The notes below the pieces were generated by a model. That model made no database searches, was not told the origin of the DNA, and worked only from the letters and a program-made list of their open reading frames with translations. A stretch of 64,000 nucleotides of DNA from Antedon mediterranea (lineage: Eukaryota; Echinodermata; Crinoidea; Comatulida; Antedonidae): positions 9,739,001-9,803,000 of the forward strand of contig NC_092674.1 of the NCBI RefSeq assembly GCF_964355755.1. Direction: 5' to 3'. Positions within the stretch are counted from its first letter, which is position 1. Each line of letters opens with the position of its first letter. The position numbers and the translations under genes were made by a program. Positions 1 through 13,300 of this stretch are shown in pieces.

Positions 1-2951
1 ATCTACACCTTGGGCTAGAAGCTACTGATTTAAGTGATATTGATACGGATTTACTTTTTAAGTTGGTAAATCACACTTCCGATTTCAAATTTACTGCATA
101 TAACCTGACAGTTGATCATCTCAGTTGTCTTGTAGATGTTTGTTACGAACAAGATATGATATTGACATGGAAAAGGTTAAATCTAAGTGGTCTTTACCTA
201 TCGTCATTTGAAGTATCGAAATTAGCTTATTTAATAACATTCTCTCCAAAATTACAGAATCTTGATATGAATAATTGCCATCTCTCTGGTAATATCATAA
301 AAGATTTATTGCGTGAATGTGATAAAAACAATGTCGTATTGAAACGTAACATGTTTAATCTAATGGGAAATGATCTTTCCAATATCGATGGTGTTTCACT
401 CTTTAGGTTGGTGAATCTAACTTATGTAGATAAAAGATATGTAGATAAAGACACTTATAATTGGCATGATTATAGCCTATCTATTGATAACCTCAACGGG
501 CTCATAGATGCCTATATGCACGGAAACTATAGGTTATTAACATGGAAAATGTTGAATTTAAGTGAGCTCAACCTATCTTCAATCGAAGGATCAAAATTAG
601 CTTATTTATTATTCTCTTCAAAACTTGAAAAAATCGACATGAGGTATTGCCAACTTTCAGGTAGTATTATAAAAGATTTATTGAATGAATGTGATAAAAA
701 CAATGTGGTATTGAAACCTGGTATGCTTGATCTACGTGAAAACAATCTTTCGGATATTGATGGTGTTACGCTTTTTAAGTTGGTGACCATAAATAGTTAT
801 AGTTATTACACTTTCGATTGGCATGATTATAACCTTTCCATTGATAACCTACAAAGTCTTTTAGATATCTGTTGTGAACATTGTAAGGTATTGACCTGGA
901 AAAGTTTGAGTATACGTGGGCTCAACCTATCTTCATTTGGAGGGTCAAAAATAGCTTGTTTATTACAATTGTCTCCACAACTAAACTATCTTGATATGAA
1001 AAATTGCCAAATTTCAGGTAGTATTATAAAAGATTTTTTGAATGAATGTGATACAAACAAAGTGGCATTGAAACCTAAAATGTTTGATTTAAAGGGAAAC
1101 AATCTTTCACATATTGATGGTGTTACACTTCTTAAGTTGGTGAATCTAATTAGGAATAATAACACAAACACTTTTGATTGGCATGAGTATAACCTGTCCA
1201 TTGATAACCTACAAAGTCTTTTAGATACCGGTTGTGAACATGGTAAAGTATTGACATGGAAAAAGTTGAGTATACGTGGGCTCAACCTATCTTCATTTGG
1301 AGGGTCAAAAATAGCTTGTTTATTACAATTGTCTCCACAACTTAACCATCTTGATATGAAAAATTGCCAAATTTCAGGAAGTATTTTAACAAATTTGTTG
1401 AATGAATGTGATAAAAACAAAGTGGCATTAAAAACTGAAATGTTTGATCTAAAGGGAAACAATCTTTCCGATATTGATGTTTCATGCTTGGTAAATATAA
1501 TTCATTGTGTTGACTCCACTTTTAAATGGTGTAAATATAGCCTTGTTGACAAGCTGATGTGTCTTGCAGACGCCTGTTCCGAACATGGTAGGATATTAAA
1601 ATGGAAAAATGTGAATTTAAGTGGGATTCGCCTATCTTCAATTGGCATGAACAAATTAGCGTGTTTAATAAAATCTTCTCCACAACTGACAGATCTTGAC
1701 ATAAGTGAATGTCACCTGTCAGGTAGTATCTTAAAAGAGCTACTTAATTAATGCGATAAAAACAATGTGGTACTAAAATCTGGTATGCTTAATCTAAAGG
1801 GAAACGATCTTTCCGATGCTGATTGTGTTTTACTTTTTAGGTTGGTGGATCTAGGAAGTTCTAGATGGTATCCAGATTTTAAATGGTGTGATTATTACCT
1901 GTCAGTTGATCAGCTAATAAGTCTTACTGATTGTTGTTATGAACATGGTTGGATATTGTATTGGAAAACATTAAACTTAAGTGGGGTTGATCTATCATTA
2001 TTTGAAGTATCAAAATTAGTTTGCTTATTAAAGCTCTCTCCAAAATTACAAGAACTTGATATGAGCAATTGTAATCTTTCTGGTAGTATCATAACAGATT
2101 TATTGAATGAATGTGATAAAAATGGGCATACTGTCAAACATAGGATGCTTCTTAATGGAAACAATCTTTCAGGTATTGACATTGATGTATGTTTTCGCTT
2201 GGTAAATCTCCATGAGGTTTTTAAATGGCATGACAATAACCTGTCCATTGATCACTTAAACAGTCTTGTAGATTCCTGTTATCAACAGGGTAGGGTGTTG
2301 AGATGGAACATATTGGATTTAAGTGGGTGCAACCTAGCTTCAATTGAAGGATCAACATTAGCTTGTTTATTGAAATTATCTTCACAACTACAACTTCTTG
2401 ATATGCGTAATTGCCATCTCTCTAGTAGTATTTTTAAAGAATTATTGATAGAATGTGATAAAAACAATGTGGTATTAAAACCCGATATGCCTATGCTCCG
2501 TCTAAAGGAAAATAATCTTTCGGATATTGATGGCGTTACGCTTTTAAGGTTGGTGCATTTTTGCAGTTTTAGCAACCGTTATAAGTACAATTTTGAATGG
2601 CGTGATTATAGCCTGTCAGGTGATAATCTAAGAGATCTTGTAGATACCTGTAATAAATATGGTAGGAATTTGACATGGAAGAGGTTAAATTTAAGTGGGT
2701 GTAACCTAGCTTCAATTGAAGGATCAACATTAGCTTGTTTACTAAAATTTTCTCCACGACTAGAGCGTCTTAATTTGTCCAATTGCAATCTTTCAGGTGG
2801 TATTATTTTGTATGTACTGAATCTATGTGAAAGGAATGGAGTAGTATTAAAAAGTAATATGCTAAATCTGATTGGTAATGACCTTTCAGATATCAAAGAT
2901 GAAATATCAGTTGCTAAATTAAAATGGGTACAGAGTAATGATGAAAGCTGA
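1..2951 (+). pseudogene. Leucine-rich repeat gene (NLR-type LRR array), 5' partial, one in-frame stop
   Basis: The frame using codon 3-5 is open from the left edge to 2951 except for a single TAA at 1749-1751, so the two apparent proteins (to 1751 and from about 1752) are one reading frame. It encodes about eight modules of ~118 residues, beginning near 84, 455, 812, 1172, 1521, 1877, 2219 and 2590. Each module has an F-x-W-x-x-Y/N start, an LNLSGxNLSS stretch, an LDMxNCxLSGSI stretch, LLNECDKNNVVLK and NNLSDIDG. The leucine spacing resembles the ribonuclease-inhibitor-like LRRs of NLR receptors, which are greatly expanded in echinoderms and amphioxus. No NACHT domain is in the window; it would lie to the left. 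At the stop, sister modules read Asn-Glu-Cys (GAA), so one G-to-T change explains it. Nothing else is broken, so this may be a young pseudogene, a null allele or a sequencing error. No intron is visible. A candidate AATAAA lies at 3350-3355. Confidence 0.8.
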
Positions 2952-3489
2952 GAGATGTAGAAATCTCAAGATGTTCTATCGGATTTACGGCTCATACGGT
3001 ATACTACTCTATTTCTAAATTTCAACAGGTCATAAAAAGTCACCTCAAATAATGTTGATAGGCAGTGACATTATTATAACAACTTGAACTGAGTTTAAAT
3101 TTGAAGATTGTCAACAAAAAGAGGTAAAGATTCCTCAAGTGTTTTTTGTTTGTTGCTAGTGTGTAAATCATATAAATGATACAGTATTTTCATAACATGA
3201 CAGTTGTAATAGTTTAATTTAATAGTCGATGTACTTCCACAACCTGCATCTTTAACGTTGGTGCAAATTTATATTTTAAGTTGTTTTTGTGGAAAATGCT
3301 ATTGTTAATTTCCTGGTGAAATGTTTTATTCTATTTTTGGACTATCCGAAATAAAGGAAATGAATGAATGAATAACCATTTTTTATTTGTAGATAACATG
3401 TTAAGTATATCATAAAATGAAACATATGCTACTATATTTCAATTATTCCTTTTTAATGTTAAAATTTAGTTAGTTATAGGTATTTGTAG

Positions 3490-4036
3490 TTAAAGATGTA
3501 TTGTCCCTTGAAACACAAAAAATGAAAAAAAAAATATTCCAAATATAAATTGGCCATATCAAAGTAATATTAAAGTTATTCACTTTAAGTCGAAAATTCG
3601 AGGCAAAAACAACAAGTTTACGTAATTAAAACAGGTAAATTAATTTGATTACATTTCGTCTGGAAAATCGTCACAAGCGAAAGTAAACAAAGATTAGTAT
3701 GCATTATGCATGATGCTAATTAGGATTGTTTGCAACTCGTCGCGGTTTGGGAAGGTGTTTTCACACAGATCACGAAGAAGTTTTATGATTATGCATACAG
3801 AGTAGCCAAACAAGCGCGTTGCATTATGAGATATGTTTTGATAGAAAACTTTGACTGGAAGTCAAAGTTATTATTTGAACAAAAAAACGTCTGTATTTCG
3901 GTTAAATTATTTTTTTTTTGACTAATTTTTGGTGAAAGTTAATAACTATTATGATACTTCAAAATGACCCACTTTTTTCCGAAATATAAAAAAAAAAGTT
4001 TTTGTTGAATTAGTCAAAGGGACAATACATCTTTAA
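3490..4036. mobile_element. Palindromic MITE, family A (ATGTATTGTCCC termini)
   Basis: The terminal inverted repeats are TTAAAGATGTATTGTCCC on the left and its exact reverse complement at 4019-4036. The element is about 547 bp and encodes nothing convincing. A shorter member (~354 bp) lies at 14762-15115, and degenerate copies are visible near 23010-23210 and 49530-49650. This is a non-autonomous DNA transposon; the parent superfamily cannot be told from the ends alone. Confidence 0.75.
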
Positions 4037-5452
4037 ATATCGGTAAATTATGTTAGTTTACAATTAAATCATGTTTTGTATTATTTTGAAGAGATTATTA
4101 AAATGGATGAAACATAAGAATATTAATAAGAATTGTTTCGTTTGTTGTAACTTTCATTTTTTAAATCATACCATACTGTAAATTCATAATTTGATTCATG
4201 ATGTTTCAATTATGAATAATGACTACTACAAGATACATACTAAAAAATTCTTGTTTTCAGAGTCGTTTTATTTGCTAATTTGTTCATTTTATTTTCATTG
4301 TCAATATTATACCATTTTTCTACTTTCATCGCCATTTTTCATCTACCTCATCACTAACATAACACCATCACTTTATATTATTCTTTCAATTTCATCTTGA
4401 CCATTTCAACATCTTCATTACCATTATCATTTTAGGCCCTATTTTTTTCTTCTTCTTGATTATAAACAATTTCATCTTTGCCATTTTACCCATCATCAAA
4501 AGCGCGGGAACTGAAGGTATGGAAGATTCATTTAACTGAAATCAGTTAAAGTAAAACTAAATCTAAATGAATTCCATTTTTTTACGTTGTGACAAATGTA
4601 TTATTGATATACATGTATATTTGTGTCTTGTAAACAAAAACAACATATTCATAATGTACAGTAGGATAATGAAAACAATTTATTACAACTTTTTTTAACA
4701 GCACTTTTTAGAATGGTGGGAATACCATAACACTATGGTAACAATCGAATAAGAGCAATTCAGCCAACTAAAATAAAAATTACAACTTTCGAAGCTCCTT
4801 TCTTAAGCCCAAGGGACTTCAACATACAGCCATAGCATATCAAATCTGCATTGACACCCTATATCTTTCGGCATGTGTCAGAATCTTGCAGTGCCTATGA
4901 AGCGTGATTCTCACTTGGAAGCAACACAAGCCCACACCGTCCTAGTAGGAACCAAGCTTAAATGATAGTCAAGGCATACCGATTGTACAGATGGTCGTAA
5001 GTATGCTGTTGCATAATTTAAATGACGTAACCCTTGCACCATAACTTCGCGGTGGGAAATACAGTATATCTACATAATAGCAACTTGCTCACAAGAAAGA
5101 AAAAACGGATCCAGTTATTGATAATTCAATTCTGAATATAACTATATACTGTACACCAATAGTGTATAACGATTTAAAAAATATACATTTAAAAAAAATA
5201 AAACATATGTGCGTTCAACTGTCAATTAGCATATAGCTACAATTTAGTGGCGATAGGCATATGCTTACAACACCTAATATACCTTGTAGCTTTATTGAAT
5301 AGAACAGCCCAAGTGCAAGAAAACTTAAAAGTGAATGAATACAGTGCTAGTAAGAAAAATTAGGATAACAAAATACATGAGATTCAGAGATTTAAGCACA
5401 CTAATGCAAGGTATTAATGATGTACAGTAGTGAGGGTACACGTTCAGGACAC

Positions 5453-6375
5453 CGTGAATAGGGGTTGGTTGCAGTGTTAAAATAAATATTTCCCCCTCAT
5501 TTGTTTCACAGGAAAGTGTCGCCTTAATAGGTGTGTCCCGTGAATAGGGGTTGGTTGTAGTGTTAAAATAAATATTTCCCCCTTATTTGTTTCACAGGAA
5601 AGTGTCACCTTTAATATGTGTGTCCCCTGAATAGGGGTTGGTTGCAGTGTTAAAATAAATATTTCCCCCTCATTTGTTTCACAGGAAAGTGTCACCTTAA
5701 TAGGTGTGTCCCGTGAATAGGGGTTGGTTGTAGTGTTAAAATAAATATTGCCTCCTCATTTGTTTCACAGAAAAGTGTCGCCTTAATAGGTGTGTCCCCT
5801 GAATAAGGGTTGGTTGTAGTGTTAAAATATATTTTCCCTCATTTGTTTCACAGGAAAGTGCTTAATGTGGATGTCCCCTGAATAAGGGTTAGTTGTAGTG
5901 TTAAAATAAATATTTCCCCCTCATTTGTTTCACAGGAAAGTGTCACCTTAATAGGTGTGTCCCGTGAATAGGGGTTGGTTGCAGTGTTAAAATAAATATT
6001 TCCCCCTCATTTGTTTCACAGAAAAGTGTCACCTTAATAGGTGTGTCCCGTGAATAGGGGTTGGTTGTAGTGTTAAAATAAATATTGCCCCCTCATTTGT
6101 TTCACAGAAAAGTGTCGCCTTAATAGGTGTGTCCCCTGAATAAGGGTTGGTTGTAGTGTTAAAATATATTTTCCCTCATTTGTTTCACAGGAAAGTGCTT
6201 AATGTGGATGTCCCCTGAATAAGGGTTAGTTGTAGTGTTAAAATAAATATTGCCCCCTCATTTGTTTTACAGGAATGTGTCACCTTAATATGTGTGTCCC
6301 CTGAATAGAGTTTGGTTGTAGTGTTTAAATATATTATCCCTCATTTGTTTCACAGGAGGGTGTCCCCTGAATAGG
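5453..6375. repeat. Minisatellite, ~85-bp unit (GTGTCCC-TGAATAGGGG family)
   Basis: About eleven tandem units of ~84-87 bp, with two shortened units. Each carries TGAATAGGGGTTGGTTG, then AGTGTTAAAATAAATATT, then a C-rich run, TCATTTGTTTCACAGGAAAG and TGTCACCTTAATA. Units vary by single bases. The same sequence occurs as single or decayed copies at 8690-8945, 15565-15650, 18275-18385, 25590-25710, 36596-36660 and 54650-54770, so the array seems to have grown from a dispersed element. Confidence 0.85.
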
Positions 6376-7303
6376 GGTTTTTGAAAGGAGGGCTTCTACT
6401 GTAGTTTTTATTTTTTAAATATTTTACATCTCTTAGCTTAAAATCTGAACTACAGTCAGCTCTGGATAAGATTGAAAGCTAATTACCGAATATGGCCGAG
6501 TATAACCCCATGCTCGCATATACAGGTAATCCAACCCCCTAATTTAGGCTAAATTACCAAATCCACTGTTAATCCTCTGGGACTATAATCGGTCATATGC
6601 GGTATGTCTTTATATAATTTTTCTGTATTTTCATGCATTATATTATAAAAAATAATTTGCATTCATTTTAATTTGCCACACACTTCTTTGTACAGCTGTT
6701 CTATAGACAGGAATAAAAAACAGGCAGGAAAACTTGGTTTATTTATACTAAAACAAGGCTCTATCATTGGAAAGGTGTTTTAATTGTCTTTTCTGCTGGT
6801 AGCAAATCAGAGCATCTTGACTTCAGCTTTGCTATTCAGTTTCTTATCAAGCTGGTCAAATCAAACCACAAGCTCAAAGTGCCTTTGAAATTACTTTGAG
6901 TTGAGTCTTCATCTTTGTAGCATTATACCAAGTTCTTCGAGTTTATGCATCCTGGATGTGTATTAAACAGAAATATTTTTAAATATTATGTTATGTAATT
7001 ATTTAAAGTGGTCGGTCTTTGGGTAGACAAACACTTTCAGAAAAAAAAAATACATCTCTCTTTTTTGTTGTTGAAAGGAATACATAATACACCCGATTCA
7101 CTGTAACATGTCCCCATATGTAGAATGTTTATAGGCAATTTCTGTAATACAGTGTCACATGTGTAAGTGCCTATGATACAGGTGTCACATGTGTATTACA
7201 TTTGGTGCCTGTATCATGGAAGGTTAGTTTAAGGGTTAAGGGTCACATGAGACATGAGATGCTGTATCGATACTGTACAAACGAAAGACACACTACAATT
7301 TTG

Positions 7304-10300
7304 TTACCTTGCAATGTCCATTCCGTTAAGGTGTTTTATCTTTGCTAATGCTGTAGCATTATGTTTAGCCAGCTCACACAACATAGAGCCAAATAGTGTC
7401 CTTAGATCAGGCTGTATATCTATACAAAAATACAAATAAATACATGCAAAATTTAATATAGCAAATAATTTAAATATACTATACTTATTTTAACACACAT
7501 TAAGCTTGAGCAAAGTTCTATTGAATCAGTTTGTGAAAATTGATGACACATTCTATATTGCAAGATTCTACTCATGCATGACGTGTTGCGTAGCAGTAGA
7601 CGTTACCGGTCCATCATCTCTCCCACAAATAGGTTTCGTAACAGCTTTTATCCATGTTCCATTCGGGCACTGAATGCTTGTCAGTATACCGTACGAGAGT
7701 GATGTGATTGTTTTGTTATTTATCTGTTTTTGTATATCTCAGAGCAAATATAATTTCCATGTATATGTATATGACAATAAATAGAAGTAATTTTCTACTG
7801 ATGAATGAATTGAATGAATGCAATGAGGTAGATGTAATGCAAGGGAGTTGACCAATGAAAAGCAACAGGTCAAATAATCCATCGCATGTGATCGGTCAAA
7901 TCACTTAGTAAATTTAAGATCCTGCTGCTGGTGTTCCGATGCCTAAATGCGCTCAAAAATATCTCTCAGAATTCTTGACAGTCAAGAAGGGAAAGCGAGA
8001 ACTAAGATCTAGCCATCAGGTGCTACTGGACATTCCGAGGAGCAAACATAGTTGGGGAACCACCTACCCTTGAACATTAAACACACATCATTATTAAGTC
8101 ACTTTAAGTCACTACTCAAAACTCACCTTTTCTGATTTTTTCTACAGCGCCATGAGCAATGAATGTTGGAATGGCGCTATATAAATCGAACGATTGATTG
8201 ATTGATTGTTGCATCTCTAGTGATCTTTATTTATTTACTTTCTAATGCTAATAAACGTTGGAGAAGTAGTGCTACTTACTTTTACAGTTGCCTAAGATGT
8301 TTGATGCATGATTTATCATCTTTGTTTCAATAATAACATTTGGTAGCCATGGCAACACAGAGATACAAGCTGTCATCACTATTGGAAAATAAAACATTAT
8401 TAATTCAAAATTTAATGCAGTTGGTCAAATTCATTCACTGTGATAATTACTGAAAAACTACTATTTTCTGATAAATAGTAGTTTTCGAGAAAAACAAAAA
8501 GCACAACCACAATTTGTGCAAAGTTAAAAAATAAGACCAGTTCCTATCACCAATTTAGCAGTAGGCCTACAGTATATGAGATAATACAAGCTAATAAAAT
8601 CTACAGTAAACTACTCTAGTCATTTAGCTAAGTTGACGAAAATTCCTATAATCTTGTGGTGAGCATTCGGAGACAGAAGTACTCAACAAAGTTTGCTGTA
8701 GTGTTAAAACATGTATTTCCCCCTTGTTTATTTCGCTGGTAAGTTTTTCCATAATATTGCTGCCGAATACGTGTGTCCCCTGAATAGGGGTGTCCACTAA
8801 ATAGGGGTGTCCACTGAATAGGTCCCCTGAAAAGGGGTGTTCCCTGAATATGAGTGTCCACTGAATAGGGGTGTCCACTAAATAGGGGTGTCCGCTAAAT
8901 AGGGATGTCCCCTGAAAAGAGGTGTCCCCTGAATAGGGGTGTTCACTTGCCTTGCATTGCTAGATACCATAGCTCCATTATATCTTCCCAAAATGGTTGG
9001 TACAGTTCACTAACTCCACATAATCCTTTACCCACAATTGCATATGCACCATTCATTATCTGCACACTGGTATGTATGTAATCTTTGAGTTGCTCTGTAC
9101 AGGGAATATCTTTAACAAATGGAAGATTTATAATATTAAAATTAATCATTTTACTAAATTAAACTAATCAGTATTTTGATTTGCTAATAGGCTTGGTTAC
9201 CACTTAGCGTCATGGACCCTCCGAACTGTCGCTTGTGATTTGTCAACTCACTTGCATTGCGCCGAAGCCGTTGCGTTACAGCCAAGGGGAAGCAAGCTTA
9301 AAGCTTACATTTGTTTGTCCATTGGTATTTTTGTAATACTTTTGCAGTATAGTGATATTGTGAAACATAATGTGTTTTCTTGTATGTAAAAAAAAAATAA
9401 ATAAATTGTTTTCTAACCTGTTTTTCTGGCAAAATGTCTCAGCAGCATTAAGCCAAGTACAATCATATTGAATGATATTACAAGGTTATTAAGACCTGAA
9501 ACAAATGAAAATATTTTTATTAGCTGCAATGCCCAAAATCAGGATTCAATGTTGTTAGGAATTCTGAGTAAAGGGTGGTGTGTCACTGGAAAACGGTGTA
9601 TCCTCTACACCTTTGGTGATGGCCTTTGTTGATTTTAACAGACATTATAATGAATTCAAATTATCTAATAGACAAATCAATGATGTTAGTGATGTCCTGA
9701 TGCTGAGGGTGTGTACCCTCCCAGTGAGGCAGAAAATGTCCACCTCCTCTGCATTTAACAGTTCTAAAAAACACAAGGGTCCACAAGACCTGGACATCCT
9801 ATCAACAATTTTTGTTCTTGCGGTGTGGTATCTTTTCCGATTTTCCACATTTTTAAAGAGCCCCAATCAGCCAACACCTTTCTGATGCAGTGAAGATCAA
9901 GTTTAAAGAGAGAGGTTTCCCAATCACAGTATGTTTTGTCTTAATAAATTTGAGATTCAAATGTACAACTAGTACACAGTAAGCTTACCTAGGGTTGGTA
10001 AGGAAGTTGACACAATAGAGAGAAGTTCATCAAAGACTTGATGTTTGGCAATCATCTCTGGTTCTTCAACCGTGATGTTCAAAAAAATATTGCACAATGT
10101 AGCAAGAGCCATCTAAAAATGAAGCAAAAAGAGATACCCAATAGTTCTCAAAAAGAGATACCCAATAGTTCTCAAAAAGAGATACCCAATAGTTCTCAAA
10201 AAGAGATACCCAATAGTTCTCAAAAAGAGATACCCAATAGTTCTCAAAAAGAGATACCCAATAGTTCTCAAAAAGAGATACCCAATAGTTCTCAAAAAGA

Positions 10301-13300
10301 GATACCCAATAGTTCTCAAAAAGAGATACCCAATAGTTCTCAAAAAGAGATACCCAATAGTTCTCAAAAAGAGATACCCAATAGTTCTCAAAAAGAGATA
10401 CCCAATAGTTCTCAAAAAGAGATACCCAATAGTTCTCAAAAAGAGATACCCAATAGTTCTCAAAAAGAGATACCCAATAGTTCTCAAAAAGAGATACCCA
10501 ATAGTTCTCAAAAAGAGATACCCAATAGTTCTCAAAAAGAGATACCCAATAGTTCTCAAAAAGAGATACCCAATAGTTCTCAAAAAGAGATACCCAATAG
10601 TTCTCAAAAAGAGATACCCAATAGTTCTCAAAAAGAGATACCCAATAGTTCTCAAAAAGAGATACCCAATAGTTCTCAAAAAGAGATACCCAATAGTTCT
10701 CAAAAAGAGATACCCAATAGTTCTCAAAAAGAGATACCCAATAGTTCTCAAAAAGAGATACCCAATAGTTCTCAAAAAGAGATACCCAATAGTTCTCAAA
10801 AAGAGATACCCAATAGTTCTCAAAAAGAGATACCCAATAGTTCTCAAAAAGAGATACCCAATAGTTCTCAAAAAGAGATACCCAATAGTTCTCAAAAAGA
10901 GATACCCAATAGTTCTCAAAAAGAGATACCCAATAGTTCTCAAAAAGAGATACCCAATAGTTCTCAAAAAGAGATACCCAATAGTTCTCAAAAAGAGATA
11001 CCCAATAGTTCTCAAAAAGAGATACCCAATAGTTCTCAAAAAGAGATACCCAATAGTTCTCAAAAAGAGATACCCAATAGTTCTCAAAAAGAGATACCCA
11101 ATAGTTCTCAAAAAGAGATACCCAATAGTTCTCAAAAAGAGATACCCAATAGTTCTCAAAAAGAGATACCCAATAGTTCTCAAAAAGAGATACCCAATAG
11201 TTCTCAAAAAGAGATACCCAATAGTTCTCAAAAAGAGATACCCAATAGTTCTCAAAAAGAGATACCCAATAGTTCTCAAAAAGAGATACCCAATAGTTCT
11301 CAAAAAGTAAAACAAATCTCAACCTAAAATTGATATATTTAGGGATCCACTACTACACACTATTTTAACGTTTCTGCAATTATTTAGCAAGCCTTTTGGA
11401 GTATAAATCACACACTGTTCAGTCCAGAAATTACCTCACATGCTTCAAGGTCTTTTCAATCCACATTGATAATCTCTCTAAAACTCTGTCTACACTAGTT
11501 TGACAAAACTGTACCCAAATATGGTAGGTACAGTATATGCCCAAATAAGGTAGTGATATGATATCATTGATTTGTATCCATATGGGCACATCACACCAAA
11601 TATGGTAGTAATATGCCCAAATACGGTAGTGATATGATAGCATCACGTCCATATATGGGCACATAACATTTTTTTGTCACATAAAGTTTGATAGTGTAGT
11701 CAGAGCTTTAAGCTTGATAAAAAGTGTGATGTGCCCAAATATGGTAGTGATATGCCCAAATATAGTGTGAACAGAGCCTAAGAAACAAGAAATCCAAAAC
11801 CATACCTCTGAATCCTCGGCTTGCTTGCCTTGTTGTAGTAGTTGCCACTGGTAGTTAAAATACTGCATGAAAATCTCAATACAGTTATGCTCCACTAAAA
11901 TCTTTCGCGAGGCAGGCTCCACACTGAGGTGGCAGAAACCAGGTAACAGCAAGCGAAGGAGGTCAGAATTGCTAAACACTTCTTGAGAAGGGTTTGTCAC
12001 TGCATCGTGAAATGATTTGGTTCTGTAAGAAATATAGTCTAATGTTGGCATTCATTGACATAAAATAATCATATTTTAATTGCTTGGTTTCATTTAAATG
12101 TTGTTATGAAAGAGAGAGTTTTAAAAAGTGTGTAAATTCATCATAAAAAGAACAATTTCGTGTTTTACCTTTACTCCGAATAATTGTACTGTATACTCAA
12201 CACACTGAGAAATTTAAAAAGAAATTTTCCGGTAGGGTACATTAACATCTGACCAATTGAGCTCCCAGACAAAGATAACCTTTAGCCATCAGCATAAACT
12301 TGGTGGTCTAGTAGTATGAACACCAGGCTATTGATCATGGGGTTATGGGTCCAAGCCCAACTGAGAATTACTTTTTTAAAGTGTTCTCAATATACTGAGT
12401 ATACAGTACAATTATGTCAGAGTAGGGCAAAGGATCTGAACAATTAAATTAGTACCCCCACCCCCACCTCACCCTCTGATGCCAAGCTAATTTATCAAAA
12501 ATATTAGTTCTTTGTTTTTTTAGAATATGTTATTATTACTATAATAAAGTTAATCTGAACAATGACGACATACGCAACATGGATAAGAAACGGAAGTATC
12601 TCATAGATGCCTTCTTTGAGCGCAGACGTTTCCTCAGCTAACCACGTGCTAAACACACGCACTGATGCTTGCACTATAGGATCATTAATCTATAAAAGAA
12701 CACATTTGTAATGTTATAGTTTCACAAATAATGAATTTTCATGAATTGAAAGATTGACTGTTCACTGAGGTTGATTAGGTCATTTACACTAACGTTAAAG
12801 GAACTTGCACACATGACAAATTAATTGATAGTTTTGGTTTAAAATCCTGTGGAATACAGCCTCTCCTGGTACGTACATAGGCCTCCTACAGATCAGAAAT
12901 AGACTACACCAGCAGACTTGAAAAACTTTTTCCGATTCTATTGATCTATTTTTCCTGTTTTTCTTGCTATTATGCTAATATACTGTAGTGTAAATAGATA
13001 TTATTTCTGAAATAAGTGAATTAATTAATAAACAAATTACTTTTTGTAGATCAGCCTGTACATTCTTTATATAGTAGATGATAGCACCAAATGCCCCAGT
13101 CATTGCTGAGTGTAGCTGAAGGGTCTGTTTCTGGTCTAGGCCCATTGAAGGCCCTACCATAAGGAATTCTATAACATTTTCAAGTATTTTGTAACATGAT
13201 GTAATTATACCAGCTTTTTCCATTCTCTGTGAAATAAATTAATGTTGTTATTCATTTCTTTACATCATTATTAATTATTATTAACTTTTTAAAAATTTAA

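Larger units (their letters stand above)
2952..7303. other. Intergenic region, LRR gene to NCDN
   Basis: No supported coding sequence is visible. The stretch holds the probable LRR 3' UTR (to ~3360, ending in a GAAT-rich tail like that of non-LTR elements), a palindromic MITE (3490-4036), low-complexity AT-rich DNA (4040-4840), a diverged copy of a dispersed repeat (~4870-5040), a minisatellite (5453-6375) and the NCDN 3' flank. Open frames at 3730, 4191 and 5477 lie in repeats or biased sequence. Confidence 0.7.

Noticed and set aside
9580-9885. 101-residue plus-strand frame in NCDN intron 11
   Set aside because: No family resemblance, lies between NCDN exons 11 and 12 on the other strand, and has no splice or promoter support.
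10126-11306. CRISPR-like array
   Set aside because: There are no unique spacers; the repeats are head-to-tail without gaps, in an animal gene intron. The same applies to the other minisatellites.
10038-11327. Long open frames (400-429 residues) on both strands of the 24-bp array
   Set aside because: The unit length is a multiple of three and has no stop in several frames, so open frames are automatic. The array is inside an NCDN intron and the peptide repeat has no support as a protein.
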